Assembly (NCBI GenBank): GCA_036399175.1
Contig: DASWNP010000006.1
Coordinates: 110,959 to 174,958, forward strand
Direction of reading: 5' to 3'
Source of the DNA: DASWNP01 sp036399175
GTDB taxonomy: Bacteria; Acidobacteriota; Blastocatellia; Pyrinomonadales; Pyrinomonadaceae
Length of the DNA stretch: 64,000 nucleotides
The notes beneath the pieces are model-generated. The model did not search any database, was not told the origin of the DNA, and saw only the letters and a list, made by a program, of their open reading frames with translations. Of the stretch, positions 9,039 through 18,029 are shown piece after piece. The position numbers and the translations under genes were made by a program. How positions within the stretch are numbered: the stretch's first letter is position 1; every line of letters begins with the position of its first letter.

Positions 9039-11012
9039 TCAAATCAGGTCGCGCCAGGAGTAGGCGGGCGGCTCGGTGCTGCGCTGCTCGACGAAGATGA
9101 GATGCCAGAGCTGGAACATGAGCGCAGACCAGACCTGCCACGTGTAGTCGCTCCGACCGGAAAGATGCGGCTCGACGTATCGGGCGTAGAAGGAGGGACG
9201 AAATATCTCTTGCTGGCGCAGGCGCTCGGGCGCGAGCAGTCGCTCGGCGAGCGGGCGCAAGCTTCCGCGAAGCCAGAGCTTGATGGGGATGACGAAGCCG
9301 CGCTTGCGCCCCTCAAGGATGCTCTCGGGCAGGAGGTCTGCGACCGATTGCTTGAGCAGGTATTTGAGATTGTCGGGGCGCGTGCGCAGAGAGGCCGGGA
9401 TGCGAAAGATGGTCTCGACAAGCTCGTGGTCTAGGAAGGGAACGCGCGCTTCCAGAGAGTGTGCCATCGAGAAGCGGTCGGTCATCAAGAGAAATTCTTC
9501 GGGAAGCTGCGTCTGAAAATCGACGTAGGCGACGCCGTCTCGCACGTTCGACGCTTTGGCCTCTTCATACAGTCGCTCCAGAAAAGCCGCCGTGTCGTCA
9601 AGCTCACCCGCGACGCCGTTGAAGACCGTCTCTCGCTTCAAACGGTCGGAGAAGTAAATCTGGTTGGCGTAGTAGTGATGGCCGAAGGGAGCTTCGAGAA
9701 GTTTATCCAACTCCGAGAGACGCTGCCTGCGCTGGCCTTGCAGGAGCGACGCGGGCAGAGCTTTGAGCGCGCCGCGCCACGTCGCCCACATCCAGCCGGG
9801 CAGATGTTTGCCCGCTCCGGCGAGCGCAGGATAGGCGCGTGCGGCGCGAAGCAGTGGGCTTCGCTCGTAGGCCGTGAACTTAGCGTAGTTGCCGAAAAGC
9901 TCGTCGCCGCCGCTGCCCGTGAGGCCGACTTTGACCTCGCTCGCCATCAGACGAAAGACGTACCACGAAGGCAGCCCGCCGCCGTAAGGCTCGTCCAGAT
10001 GCCAGACCATCTGCAAGAGGTCTTCGAGCAATTCTTCGGGCTGGAGAATTATCTCTTTGTGCTCGGTCTTCCAGCGCGCGGCCACCTCGCGCGCGAGCTT
10101 GAGTTCGTCCCACTCCGATTCGTCTTCGCCCGCGAAGCCGAGCGAGTAGGTCTTAACGCCCTCGTAGCCCATCTCGCCGAGCAGGCCGAGGATGGTCGTG
10201 GAATCTATGCCGCCCGAGAGCGAACAGCCGACGGGCACGTCGCTCAGCATCCAGCGCCGCACGGCCTCGCGCAGCTCGTGACGGATAAGATGCGTCCATT
10301 CCTTTTCGCTTCGCTCTTCAGTCTGTCGAACGTCGAGCTTCCAGTAAGGCTCGACGGTGAGACGGCGCGTGTCCGTCCTGAGCTTGAACCAGTGGCCGGG
10401 CGGAAGTCTTTTGACGCCCTGAAAAATCGACGCTTCGCCGGGCACGTAAAGGAGCGTCATGTAGTGAAAGACGCTCTGCATGTCCACTTCGCGCGCGAGA
10501 TGGGGAAGCTGTAGGAGGGCTTTAAGCTCGGAGGCGAAGGCGAAGAAAGAGGGCTGCTCCGTGTAGTAGAGCGGCTTGATGCCGATGCGGTCGCGCGCGC
10601 CGAAGAGGAGGCCGCGACGGCGGTCGTGAATGACGAAGGCGAACATGCCGTTCAGCTCGTCGAGCATGCGCTCCTGTCGCTCTTCGTAGAGACGCAGCAG
10701 AACTTCCGTGTCCGAGTTGTTCGAGACGAAGCGGTGGCCTTCGGCTTCGAGACGCGCACGAATGAGGGGCGAGTTGTAGATTTCGCCGTTGAAGATAATC
10801 GTGAGGCTCGCGTCCCCGTTCGACATCGGCTGGTGTCCGCCTTCGAGGTCGAGGATGCTCAGACGACGCATCGCCAGCGCGACTTCCGTAGCGGTCGCCG
10901 ACGCGTCGCGGTACTCGCCGAAGTCGTCCGGGCCGCGATGCGTCTGCACGCGGTTCAACGCAGACAGCCAAGCGGTCTCCTGCCGTCCGACAATTCCAAC
11001 GATTCCACACAT
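9039..11012 (-). CDS. asnB: Asparagine synthetase-like glutamine amidotransferase (first copy)
   Basis: A 657-residue two-domain enzyme. It begins MCGIVGIVG, giving the N-terminal nucleophile Cys2 of class II glutaminases; HRGPDDFGEY and FNGEIYN are conserved family blocks. The synthetase half carries the PP-loop SGGIDSTT (about 263-270) and SGSGGDELFG. Family activity is glutamine- and ATP-dependent amidation. In polysaccharide loci such proteins often amidate sugar acids rather than make asparagine, and a second, divergent copy lies at 13.2-15.2 kb, supporting a pathway-specific role. Length is normal. The start is fixed by the catalytic cysteine. Confidence 0.93.
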   Translation of the reverse strand: MCGIVGIVGRQETAWLSALNRVQTHRGPDDFGEYRDASATATEVALAMRRLSILDLEGGHQPMSNGDASLTIIFNGEIYNSPLIRARLEAEGHRFVSNNSDTEVLLRLYEERQERMLDELNGMFAFVIHDRRRGLLFGARDRIGIKPLYYTEQPSFFAFASELKALLQLPHLAREVDMQSVFHYMTLLYVPGEASIFQGVKRLPPGHWFKLRTDTRRLTVEPYWKLDVRQTEERSEKEWTHLIRHELREAVRRWMLSDVPVGCSLSGGIDSTTILGLLGEMGYEGVKTYSLGFAGEDESEWDELKLAREVAARWKTEHKEIILQPEELLEDLLQMVWHLDEPYGGGLPSWYVFRLMASEVKVGLTGSGGDELFGNYAKFTAYERSPLLRAARAYPALAGAGKHLPGWMWATWRGALKALPASLLQGQRRQRLSELDKLLEAPFGHHYYANQIYFSDRLKRETVFNGVAGELDDTAAFLERLYEEAKASNVRDGVAYVDFQTQLPEEFLLMTDRFSMAHSLEARVPFLDHELVETIFRIPASLRTRPDNLKYLLKQSVADLLPESILEGRKRGFVIPIKLWLRGSLRPLAERLLAPERLRQQEIFRPSFYARYVEPHLSGRSDYTWQVWSALMFQLWHLIFVEQRSTEPPAYSWRDLI

Positions 11013-11057
11013 AACTCTCTCTCTCGGCGTCTCTCTCGCCCGACTACTCCGGCTCGC

Positions 11058-11879
11058 CTACTGACGAAAGGCGAAGATGTTCAACTGCATGTCGTAGCCG
11101 CCATCGACTCTCCGGCTGACGAAGGGCTGCGGCGAAGACATGACGGTGTGGACGTGCAGGCGAAACCCCGCGCCGGCCAGCACGCCGACGAGCACGTCGA
11201 GCGTCTGCTCGCCCTCGGCGAAGGAATGATACTCGACGAAGAGCTTGTCCACGTTGCCTAGCAGGTCGGCAGAGTCGCGCAGCACTTCCGTCTCCGCGCC
11301 TTCGATGTCGAGCTTGAGGAAGTCTACAGGACGATTCAGGTAACTGCGAAGCCTGACGGTCTCGGCAAACTTGCTGCCCGCGTCGCCCTCGCGCGCGACG
11401 CGCCCGCCGTCAGCCCCCTCGCTCATAAAACTCAGGCGCGTCTCCGACGACCAGAGCGCGCGACAGACAAGCTCGACATCATCATGGCCGCTCGTCTCGA
11501 CGTTCTTCCTGAGCACGGAGAAGACCTCTTCGTCGGCCTCGAAGGCGACGATGCGGCTCTCCGGATAGAGGCGCTTGAAGTAGAGGACGCTCAGGCCGAT
11601 GTTGGCTCCGCCGTCGATGATGTAGGGCTGCGGGTTCGCGGTCTCGAAGCGATAGATTTGCTGCTCGAAAATCTCGCCGTACATCGAGACGAAACTGGCG
11701 GCATCGACCGCCTCGACGGGCTTGCCGAGAAGGTTCGTCGTCGTCCGGCGGTAACGCGGCAGAGCGCGCAGGCGTGCAAGCTCCCGCGCCTTTCGACGGT
11801 AGTCGGAGCTGACGAGCGACTTGCCCCAGTGAATGAGCTGCGGCGGCGCGTAACTAACGATTGTCTGCTTGGACGGCAT
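11058..11879 (-). CDS. FkbM-family methyltransferase (first of four)
   Basis: A 273-residue SAM-dependent methyltransferase of the FkbM type, usually acting on sugar hydroxyls. Motif I is IIDGGANIGLSVLYF, followed by VAFEADEEVFSVL and the FkbM-typical FLKLDIEGAETEVL. The N-terminal ~75 residues are the family's variable segment. It is 45 bases upstream of the asparagine synthetase gene in the same direction. Substrate unknown; an O-methyl group on one of the locus sugars is the simplest guess. Confidence 0.85.
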   Translation of the reverse strand: MPSKQTIVSYAPPQLIHWGKSLVSSDYRRKARELARLRALPRYRRTTTNLLGKPVEAVDAASFVSMYGEIFEQQIYRFETANPQPYIIDGGANIGLSVLYFKRLYPESRIVAFEADEEVFSVLRKNVETSGHDDVELVCRALWSSETRLSFMSEGADGGRVAREGDAGSKFAETVRLRSYLNRPVDFLKLDIEGAETEVLRDSADLLGNVDKLFVEYHSFAEGEQTLDVLVGVLAGAGFRLHVHTVMSSPQPFVSRRVDGGYDMQLNIFAFRQ

Positions 11880-11925
11880 CGACTTGCTTAATAACTTCCC
11901 CGAACAGTTATTTCTTCATCGCTTC

Positions 11926-13158
11926 TCAAACGAGCGCGCGGCGAATCAGTTCGTCCAACTGTTCGGCGCGGCAATCGAAAGTGTGGTCTCGAAGCGTGCG
12001 CGCCTGTCCCGCGCGTGCTATCGCGGCGCGCTCCTCTTCGTGAGCCAGAAGATATTCCACACGCTCGACGCATTCTTCGACGCTTCGATAAGTGACGACC
12101 TCCGAGTCGGGCTCGAATAGCTCGGGCAGGTTCTCCTTCCAGTCGGTGACGAGACAACTGCCGACGCCGGTCGCTTCGTAGAGGCGCATGTTGGAGGCGT
12201 GGGTCGAAGAGATGTCGATGTGCGTGTTGAGGGAGAGCCTGCTCAGGCGCAGCTTCTGAAACATCTCAAGACCGAAGAGCGCGGGGCGCGCGCGCAGGGC
12301 GATGCGCTCGTCGATGGCGGGCGGAAGCTCCGGGCGCACCTCCCAACGCCTGACTTTCCTGAAAGGCGGCGCGGCTTCAAGGAGCGACGCAGGCACGCCC
12401 GCGCGCTCGGCCATCTGCACCGCGTCGTAAGCCAACTGGCGGACGCGCACGCCGCCGCGCACCTGCAACGAAGGACGATAAATCTCCGCCCAGATTTCGA
12501 GCCCCGTGCGCTCTATCAGGCTACTGAGGAGCGCCTCCCGCTCGTGATGAAAATTGTTCTTCTTCGAGATGGAGCCGACGAAGGCGAAATCCACGTCGGG
12601 CGGCGCATCCATGTCGATTCTCTCAAGCAGGCGCGGCTCGAAGGCGTGGTTGACGTGATGCGCGCTGTGGCCTTTCGAGAGAAAGTCGGCGACAAGCTCC
12701 GGCGCGCTCGATAGCACGAGGTCGTACTCGTGAAAGACCGAGGCGTCGCTGTAAGGCGCGCCGCACCATCCGAGCACGAGGCGGATGGAAGGACAGGCAG
12801 ACTTCAGTTGTCGAAGGTAGGCGGCGTCGTAGGTGGCGTAGTCGTTGACGAAGAGCACGTCGGGGCGAAAGGCTCTGACCTGCGCGGTCGTAATCTCGAA
12901 GAGCCATTCGTCTTCGTCGTACTCCAGCCCGTGCTCGCGCGCCCAGGCCTTCTGCATCGGCTCAACGTTGGAGACCGTCTCGCTCGCTTCGTAGCCGAGG
13001 CGCGCGAGGGCAGTTGACCAGAAATCAGCCCAGCCGACGCCGTCGCGCATCAGCGCATCGTGCTGCGCGGCGAACGGCTCGGTCTCCAGGCCGGGACGCT
13101 GCGCATAGAAACGCCGGAGATAGCCCGGATAGCTGTTTGTGATTCTTTGCAGACGCAA
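11926..13158 (-). CDS. CgeB-like glycosyltransferase
   Basis: A 410-residue protein resembling the CgeB/DUF3880 glycosyltransferases. The N-terminal half has VLFVNDYATYDAAYLRQL and LVLGWCGAPYSD; the centre has VDFAFVGSISKKNNFH; the C-terminal donor half has RLYEATGVGSCLVTDWKENL, with the conserved Glu region, and VTYRSVEECVERVEYL. It is a GT-B enzyme without membrane segments, presumably cytoplasmic. Neighbours on both sides are decoration enzymes, so it probably adds a sugar to the same glycan. Confidence 0.8.
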   Translation of the reverse strand: MRLQRITNSYPGYLRRFYAQRPGLETEPFAAQHDALMRDGVGWADFWSTALARLGYEASETVSNVEPMQKAWAREHGLEYDEDEWLFEITTAQVRAFRPDVLFVNDYATYDAAYLRQLKSACPSIRLVLGWCGAPYSDASVFHEYDLVLSSAPELVADFLSKGHSAHHVNHAFEPRLLERIDMDAPPDVDFAFVGSISKKNNFHHEREALLSSLIERTGLEIWAEIYRPSLQVRGGVRVRQLAYDAVQMAERAGVPASLLEAAPPFRKVRRWEVRPELPPAIDERIALRARPALFGLEMFQKLRLSRLSLNTHIDISSTHASNMRLYEATGVGSCLVTDWKENLPELFEPDSEVVTYRSVEECVERVEYLLAHEEERAAIARAGQARTLRDHTFDCRAEQLDELIRRALV

Positions 13159-13207
13159 ACTTCGTCAATCCTGTTTCGATGAGCGGCGCTTCCAGTCGCC
13201 TCGCTCT

Positions 13208-15214
13208 TCAGACGCTTGAGGATGCCACTTCAAGCGTGCGGGCGCTCGTCTCCGTCGCCCCGGCAGAGCATCTGGCCTTCATCGACTTTACCCACGTCTC
13301 AAGCACCAGACACCTGTAGAGCATCGAAGGCACTTGAGCGGCGCGCTCGAAGAGACTCTCGACGGCTTCGCGGCGACAGACGCCCTCGCCGACCAGATAG
13401 CCCGCGCGCAAAGCTTCTCCGTAGCGCGCGAAAATCGAGTGCATCCACTCTCCGACGGGCGGCGTAAATCCGCGCTTGGGTCGCTCTCTGACCTCGCGCG
13501 GAAGAACGTGGTCGAGCGCGTCTGCGAACCACGTCTTCGCCGGAAGCTGATGGTCTGGACGCCGTTTCCTCAAGCCCTGCACGACCTCCCAGAGACGGTG
13601 GTCGAGCAGTGGCAGACGTTGCTCGACCGAAGAGGCCATGCTGAGGCGGTCGCCCTGCACGACGCCGTTGCTGCGCAGATAGGTGCTGGCGATGAGCGCC
13701 GAGAGCTTGACGGGAAGGTTGCCCCACTCCGAGACGGGAAGCGTAAAAGGACTGTAAGCGTTGTGCTCGGACACGCTCGCGCGGAAACCATCGCTCAGGA
13801 GCGCGCCCGCTTCACGCTCGACGGACGCGAACTCGGGCGACAGCTCCATGAAGACGAGCTGACCTTTCGGCGACTTCAGATAGCGATTGAGCCTGAAGAG
13901 CGGACGCCTGCGCCAGTCGAGCGCGTGACGCCAGCCCGTGATATATGCGCTCTGTGCGTAGGCTTGCGCCGAGCCGTTCCCCTTCGAGCCGTAAGTCTGT
14001 CGAAGCCACTTGAGGACGCTCAGACCAGCATCGCCTTCATGGTCAAACAGCGCTGCCTTCTCCATGCTCTGGCGCGCGGCTTCGGCCACCCACGCGTAGC
14101 CCCAGAACAACTCGTCGCCGCCCTGCCCACTGAGCATCACGCGAATCTGATTGTCGGCAGCCAGTTTGTTGACGGAGTAGTAGCCGTAGGCGCTGATGTC
14201 GGCGACGGGGTCGTCCGTCCATTCGACCAGTTGGGGGAAGAAGTCCGTGACATCCTCCGTGCGCAGCTCGACATCGTGGAAGCGCAGGCCGAGACGGTCT
14301 GCGAGAGCACGTGCGTCGGCGCGCTCGTCCGATTTGGGGCGACCGGGATAGCCGATGCTGAAACAGTGGAAAGTGTCTCGATACTTGGGCGCGCAGAGGG
14401 CGGCGATGGCGCTCGAATCGAGCCCACCGCTCAGGGCGAGACCGACGGGCACGTCGCTCCTGAGCGTGATGGAAGTGACCGTGTCCAACTCGGCGCGTAT
14501 CAGCTCGACGGGGTCGCCGTCCAGAGGCTCGGCGTCTTCGATGCGCCAGTAACACTTCTCTTCGACGCGCCAGTGGTCAACGTCAACCGTCAGCAGATGC
14601 GCGGCGTCGAGCTTGCGGACGCCCTTGAGCGGCGTCAACGGCTCAGGCACGTACTGATAATGCAGGAAGAGGTCGATGGCCGACGGGTCAAGCTCGAAGG
14701 GAACGAGGCCGGAGCTAAGCAGCGCCTTCATCTCGGAGGCGAAGATGAGCTGGCCTTCGCGCTCGTAGATGTAGAGCGGTTTTTCGCCCATGCGGTCGCG
14801 CGCGAGGACGAGACGCCGGCGGCGCGCATCCCACAGAGCGAAAGCGAACATGCCGCGCAGGTGCGAGACGAAGGCTTCTCCGTGCTCTTCGTAGAGATGA
14901 AGGATAGTTTCGCAATCGCTTCCGGTGTTGAAGCGATGCCCCTGCCTTTCAAGCTCGTCGCGCAGCTCGACGTAGTTGTAAATCTCGCCGTTGCAGACGA
15001 GGGCGAGCGAGCGGTCTTCGTTGTAGAGCGGCTGCCAGCCGCCCTTGAGGTCGATGATGCTGAGGCGTCGCATCGAGAGCGCGACGTTCGTGTCTCTGTA
15101 CTCGCCCGCGCCGTCCGGCCCGCGATGAAACAGAGCTTCGCCCACTTCCCGCAAACGCTCAAGCTCGCTCGGAGAAATCTCTCTACGACTGACGATGCCT
15201 GAAATTCCGCACAT
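13208..15214 (-). CDS. asnB: Asparagine synthetase-like glutamine amidotransferase (second copy)
   Basis: A 668-residue enzyme starting MCGISGIVSRR, placing the catalytic Cys at position 2; an ATG five codons earlier (15229) would bury this cysteine and is rejected. Conserved blocks are HRGPDGAGEY, CNGEIYNYVELR, RGMFAFALWD, the PP-loop SGGLDSSAIA and SGQGGDELFWGY. It is clearly divergent from the copy at 9039, so this is not a recent duplication. The C-terminal extension (MKARCSAGATETS ...) is not conserved in the family as far as I know. Likely role: amidation of a sugar acid or related step. Confidence 0.92.
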   Translation of the reverse strand: MCGISGIVSRREISPSELERLREVGEALFHRGPDGAGEYRDTNVALSMRRLSIIDLKGGWQPLYNEDRSLALVCNGEIYNYVELRDELERQGHRFNTGSDCETILHLYEEHGEAFVSHLRGMFAFALWDARRRRLVLARDRMGEKPLYIYEREGQLIFASEMKALLSSGLVPFELDPSAIDLFLHYQYVPEPLTPLKGVRKLDAAHLLTVDVDHWRVEEKCYWRIEDAEPLDGDPVELIRAELDTVTSITLRSDVPVGLALSGGLDSSAIAALCAPKYRDTFHCFSIGYPGRPKSDERADARALADRLGLRFHDVELRTEDVTDFFPQLVEWTDDPVADISAYGYYSVNKLAADNQIRVMLSGQGGDELFWGYAWVAEAARQSMEKAALFDHEGDAGLSVLKWLRQTYGSKGNGSAQAYAQSAYITGWRHALDWRRRPLFRLNRYLKSPKGQLVFMELSPEFASVEREAGALLSDGFRASVSEHNAYSPFTLPVSEWGNLPVKLSALIASTYLRSNGVVQGDRLSMASSVEQRLPLLDHRLWEVVQGLRKRRPDHQLPAKTWFADALDHVLPREVRERPKRGFTPPVGEWMHSIFARYGEALRAGYLVGEGVCRREAVESLFERAAQVPSMLYRCLVLETWVKSMKARCSAGATETSARTLEVASSSV

Positions 15215-15254
15215 AAGTATCCAACTCAAGCCACGCGAGACTGGCAGACAGGAA

Positions 15255-15420
15255 AATTAACAGGGATGGACATGATAGACAGGATAGGAAGAAAGCAGGA
15301 GCGCAGCAGCGTGAACGCGGAATGAAAAACAGAAAGCCTTTTGTCTTTTAGTTCATCGCTCACGCTGCCGCGTTCCGCGTTTCTCTTTATCCTGTTCATC
15401 CTGTCCATCCCTGTTTAAAT
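15255..15420. repeat. Nested hairpin repeat, CAGGGATGGACAGGATAGAC type with inner GCGGAATGA type
   Basis: The outer arms are 15255-15286 and 15388-15420: the first reads AACAGGGATGGACATGATAG and the second is its near-perfect reverse complement. Inside is another inverted repeat (about 15304-15325 and 15349-15379, with CGCGGAA/TTCCGCG) around a loop GAAAAACAGAAAGCCTTTTG (15324-15343). The stop codon of the upstream methyltransferase (15415-15417) lies inside the right arm. The same outer arms recur at 46.42-46.58 kb. Confidence 0.85.
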
Positions 15421-16062
15421 TTCCGTGCTCTCTTTTCTCGCGTCTACAATCAAAGAAGTATAGAACAGCTCGCCGCGTTTGAATCGCTCCTGCGTGTCGA
15501 ACGGTTTGGAGCGTGTGATGAAGCCTTCGCGCTCGTCCCAGGGGCGAGCGTGAAAGCGTTCGTCCCTATCGAAATACTCAAGCGGCTCGACGCGGAAGCC
15601 AGCGCCTTCGAGCAGCGCGGGCAGCGTGTCGATGGTAAAGAGACTCTTGTGGCCGTCCTTCGGCGGCGTGACTTCGGCGACGTATTCGGGGTCGCGGCGG
15701 TAGCCGTCGGGGACGGCGATTCTCAGGAGTCCGCCCGGCTTGAGGTAGCGTTGACACTCGGCGAAGGCGGCGCGGCATTCATCTTCGGAGAGATGCTCGA
15801 AGACGTGCTCGGCGAGCAGGCGGTCGATTGAGTTCGGCTCAAAGAGCGCGCTCCAGTCTGCGGGGCGAGTGATGTCGAGGATGTCCACGTCGGTTGTGAA
15901 CCAGTTGTCGAAGGCTTTGTCGCCACTGCCGATAACGACGTTCAGCTCGCGCGCCGCTCTCATCTCGCGTCGCACGCGACCGACGACGTACTCACGATGC
16001 AGCCGCCGCCCGTAGAAGGGCACGCGCCTGACGAGCGCCGAAAGTGTGCTTGAATGTTCCAC
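15415..16062 (-). CDS. Class I SAM-dependent methyltransferase (small)
   Basis: A 215-residue protein of the predicted SAM-dependent methyltransferase type: LNVVIGSGDKAFDNWFTTDV replaces a classical motif I, then VDILDITRPADW, LLAEHVFEHLSEDE and LKPGGLLRIAVPDG. These are typical of the short methyltransferases of glycan clusters. It starts at a GTG (16062). Its TAA stop is contributed by the neighbouring hairpin repeat, so the last residues (about TEI) abut the repeat. The substrate is unknown. Confidence 0.78.
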   Translation of the reverse strand: MEHSSTLSALVRRVPFYGRRLHREYVVGRVRREMRAARELNVVIGSGDKAFDNWFTTDVDILDITRPADWSALFEPNSIDRLLAEHVFEHLSEDECRAAFAECQRYLKPGGLLRIAVPDGYRRDPEYVAEVTPPKDGHKSLFTIDTLPALLEGAGFRVEPLEYFDRDERFHARPWDEREGFITRSKPFDTQERFKRGELFYTSLIVDARKESTEI

Positions 16063-16123
16063 GATTGTTTGCCGTTAGCCTTCCCCGTTGCTCGAAACTC
16101 TTCCCTGCTCGAAACGCTTCTTC

Positions 16124-16933
16124 TTAAGCCTGCTGGCTCGCGCGCTCCATTTGCAAATATGCGCGAGCGTCGGCGATGACACGCGAGATGCCTTCGGCGA
16201 GCGAGGTTTCGGGCTGCCAGTCGGGCAGAAGCTCCTTCGGGTCAACCGGAACTTCCGAGCCCTGCATCTGCCCCAACGCAACCTCGACGTTCAACTGGCG
16301 TGCGACCTCTTCGGCCAACTCTCGAATCGTTATCCACTCGCTTCCGGCAATCTCTGCCGTCTGCGAATCGCCGTCGAAGAGCTTGACGAGCGCCGCGACA
16401 CAGTCGGTCTTGTAGAGGAAGCGGCGTTTCTCCGTGCCCTTCGTCAGAGTGGTGACGCGCCCCCGGAGACCCGTGAGCACGAGGTCTGTGACGACGTGGC
16501 TTCGGGCGTCCGGGTGCTCCCAGCCGTAGACGTTCCAGAGGCGCGCGACCTTGCCGCCGAGGTGCGCCGTCCAGTGCCACGCCATCAGCTTCGTCGTGCC
16601 GTAGGCGTTCGGAAGACCTGCGAGCTGCGAGGTGGTGAAGAGGAAAGGCTTCTTCGTACGGCTCAGGGCGTCGAAGACGCGAAGCGATAGCTCGCAGTTG
16701 TTCTTGTACTGTTCGTGCTGGCGGTCGGCGGCTTCGAGATATTTCGCGCCGCCGGTGTCCCATGCCAGAAACCAGACGCGGTCGGCGCGCTCGAAGGGCG
16801 ACAAATCGAACGGACGCCGCAGGTCGAAGCCCGATTTGAGGTCGAGCGATTCCGCCTCGTGCCCCTTCGCTCGCAACGCTTCGACGAGCGACGAGCCAAT
16901 CAGACCCTCGCCGCCAAGCACCAGTTCTCGCAT
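16124..16933 (-). CDS. NAD(P)-dependent sugar epimerase/dehydratase (SDR)
   Basis: A 269-residue extended SDR. The Rossmann motif is LVLGGEGLIGSSL. The catalytic YxxxK is YGTTK (LPNAYGTTKLMAWHW), with a Thr-Ser pair nearby (FTTSQ). It is shorter than typical UDP-glucose epimerases (about 310-340 residues). A GTG two codons upstream of the chosen ATG is an alternative start. It probably acts on a nucleotide sugar, but nothing fixes which reaction. The genes on either side are a methyltransferase and a glycosyltransferase-like protein, spaced by about 60 bases. Confidence 0.8.
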   Translation of the reverse strand: MRELVLGGEGLIGSSLVEALRAKGHEAESLDLKSGFDLRRPFDLSPFERADRVWFLAWDTGGAKYLEAADRQHEQYKNNCELSLRVFDALSRTKKPFLFTTSQLAGLPNAYGTTKLMAWHWTAHLGGKVARLWNVYGWEHPDARSHVVTDLVLTGLRGRVTTLTKGTEKRRFLYKTDCVAALVKLFDGDSQTAEIAGSEWITIRELAEEVARQLNVEVALGQMQGSEVPVDPKELLPDWQPETSLAEGISRVIADARAYLQMERASQQA

Positions 16934-16996
16934 TCCCACTATGATTTTCGCTCCTGCAAAATTGATGTAGCTGTCATTGTGCGACAGACGCGTCGC

Positions 16997-17947
16997 TTAT
17001 TCCAGCCGCCAGATTCTCTCCGCTACTTCGACCTCGCGGCGCGCGCCCAGGCCCCAATCGTCGCCGTTTCGATAGGGCACGCCCTCGACCGTCGCCAGCT
17101 CGCCGTGATGCGGCTGGATGTTCTCCGTGCAGGAGGTCGGGTGAGCCAGATGCAACACGCCTCCTGCTCTGCGGATGCGTCCGCCGTGCGCGAGCATCTG
17201 CGACGTGCCGCGCACGTCGCAGCCGATGCGGTGGCGCACCATCAACTCGTCGTAGCCGCGCGCTCGATGCCAAAGCTCACGACTGGCGAGCGCGAACTCG
17301 CCCGTGCCCAGCTCGTGATAGGGAATCACACGGCGGTAGCTGAGGCTTCCCCAGAGACCGATGCGCTGCTGCACGTCTTCGCGCCACGCGATGTCGAACC
17401 GCTCGGCAGTCCAGACCACTTCGGGGTCGAGCCGTGTGTCGATGATTCGATTGACGGTGTCGAGGGCGAGCGCGGCGTCGGCGTTCGTCGCCATCACCCA
17501 GGGCGCGCGCGCGCGGCGGATGCCGACGTTCTTGGCGTGATATTCAAGGAGCGGGACGCGCGCATTCTCGCAGATGGATTCGTGAATCTCTTGGGGCACG
17601 ACGTAGGCGCGAAGCTGCTTGAAGCGGCGCGTCAGCTCGTGCGACAGAAGCTCTCTATCGGCGGGCGGATTCCATTCGACGAAGATAACCTCGTCGATGA
17701 GATAGCGGATGTTCCATTCAATCGTCGCACGCAGGCGCGCGGCGAAGTCCGACATGTAATCGTCGTTTCTGCCGACCATCACCGCCGCCACCTGCGGGCG
17801 CGCGGCGCGGGGTTTAACCAGGAGACGCGCGTAGCTCGTCGCCCCGCGCAGGGCGTATGCCCCGCGCCTCTGCAACTGCCCGAGACGATAGGTGACGCCC
17901 CTGATGACCGGAATGCTTTTCAAAAGACTCGAATCTGTGCTCATCAC
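16997..17947 (-). CDS. Putative GT-A-like glycosyltransferase of an unrecognised family (paralogue 1)
   Basis: A 316-residue protein with no family I can name confidently. It shares with the protein at 26195-27208 the blocks GRNDDY, IEWN, DEVIFVEWNPP, YVVPQEIH, KNVGIRRA, TNAD and LWHRARGYDE. The order (N-terminal strand with GRNDDY, then a TNAD block in the place of the metal-binding DxD, then HRARGYDE) is what a GT-A fold would give. It has no membrane segment. The position among glycosyltransferases supports sugar transfer. It could instead be a nucleotide-sugar-binding protein without transfer activity. Confidence 0.65.
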   Translation of the reverse strand: MMSTDSSLLKSIPVIRGVTYRLGQLQRRGAYALRGATSYARLLVKPRAARPQVAAVMVGRNDDYMSDFAARLRATIEWNIRYLIDEVIFVEWNPPADRELLSHELTRRFKQLRAYVVPQEIHESICENARVPLLEYHAKNVGIRRARAPWVMATNADAALALDTVNRIIDTRLDPEVVWTAERFDIAWREDVQQRIGLWGSLSYRRVIPYHELGTGEFALASRELWHRARGYDELMVRHRIGCDVRGTSQMLAHGGRIRRAGGVLHLAHPTSCTENIQPHHGELATVEGVPYRNGDDWGLGARREVEVAERIWRLE

Positions 17948-18029
17948 CCTTCGGTTCTCAATCTCTATTTAACAGCCGCGCAAAGCGAAGCACCCGGCTC
18001 GGTTTCTATCGACGCTGGCGCGCGACATC

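Noticed and set aside
13334..15202. Long open frame opposite the second asparagine synthetase gene (622 codons, plus strand)
   Set aside because: It mirrors the whole asparagine synthetase gene, has low-complexity Arg/Ala/Val-rich sequence and no motif; typical antisense shadow in GC-rich DNA.
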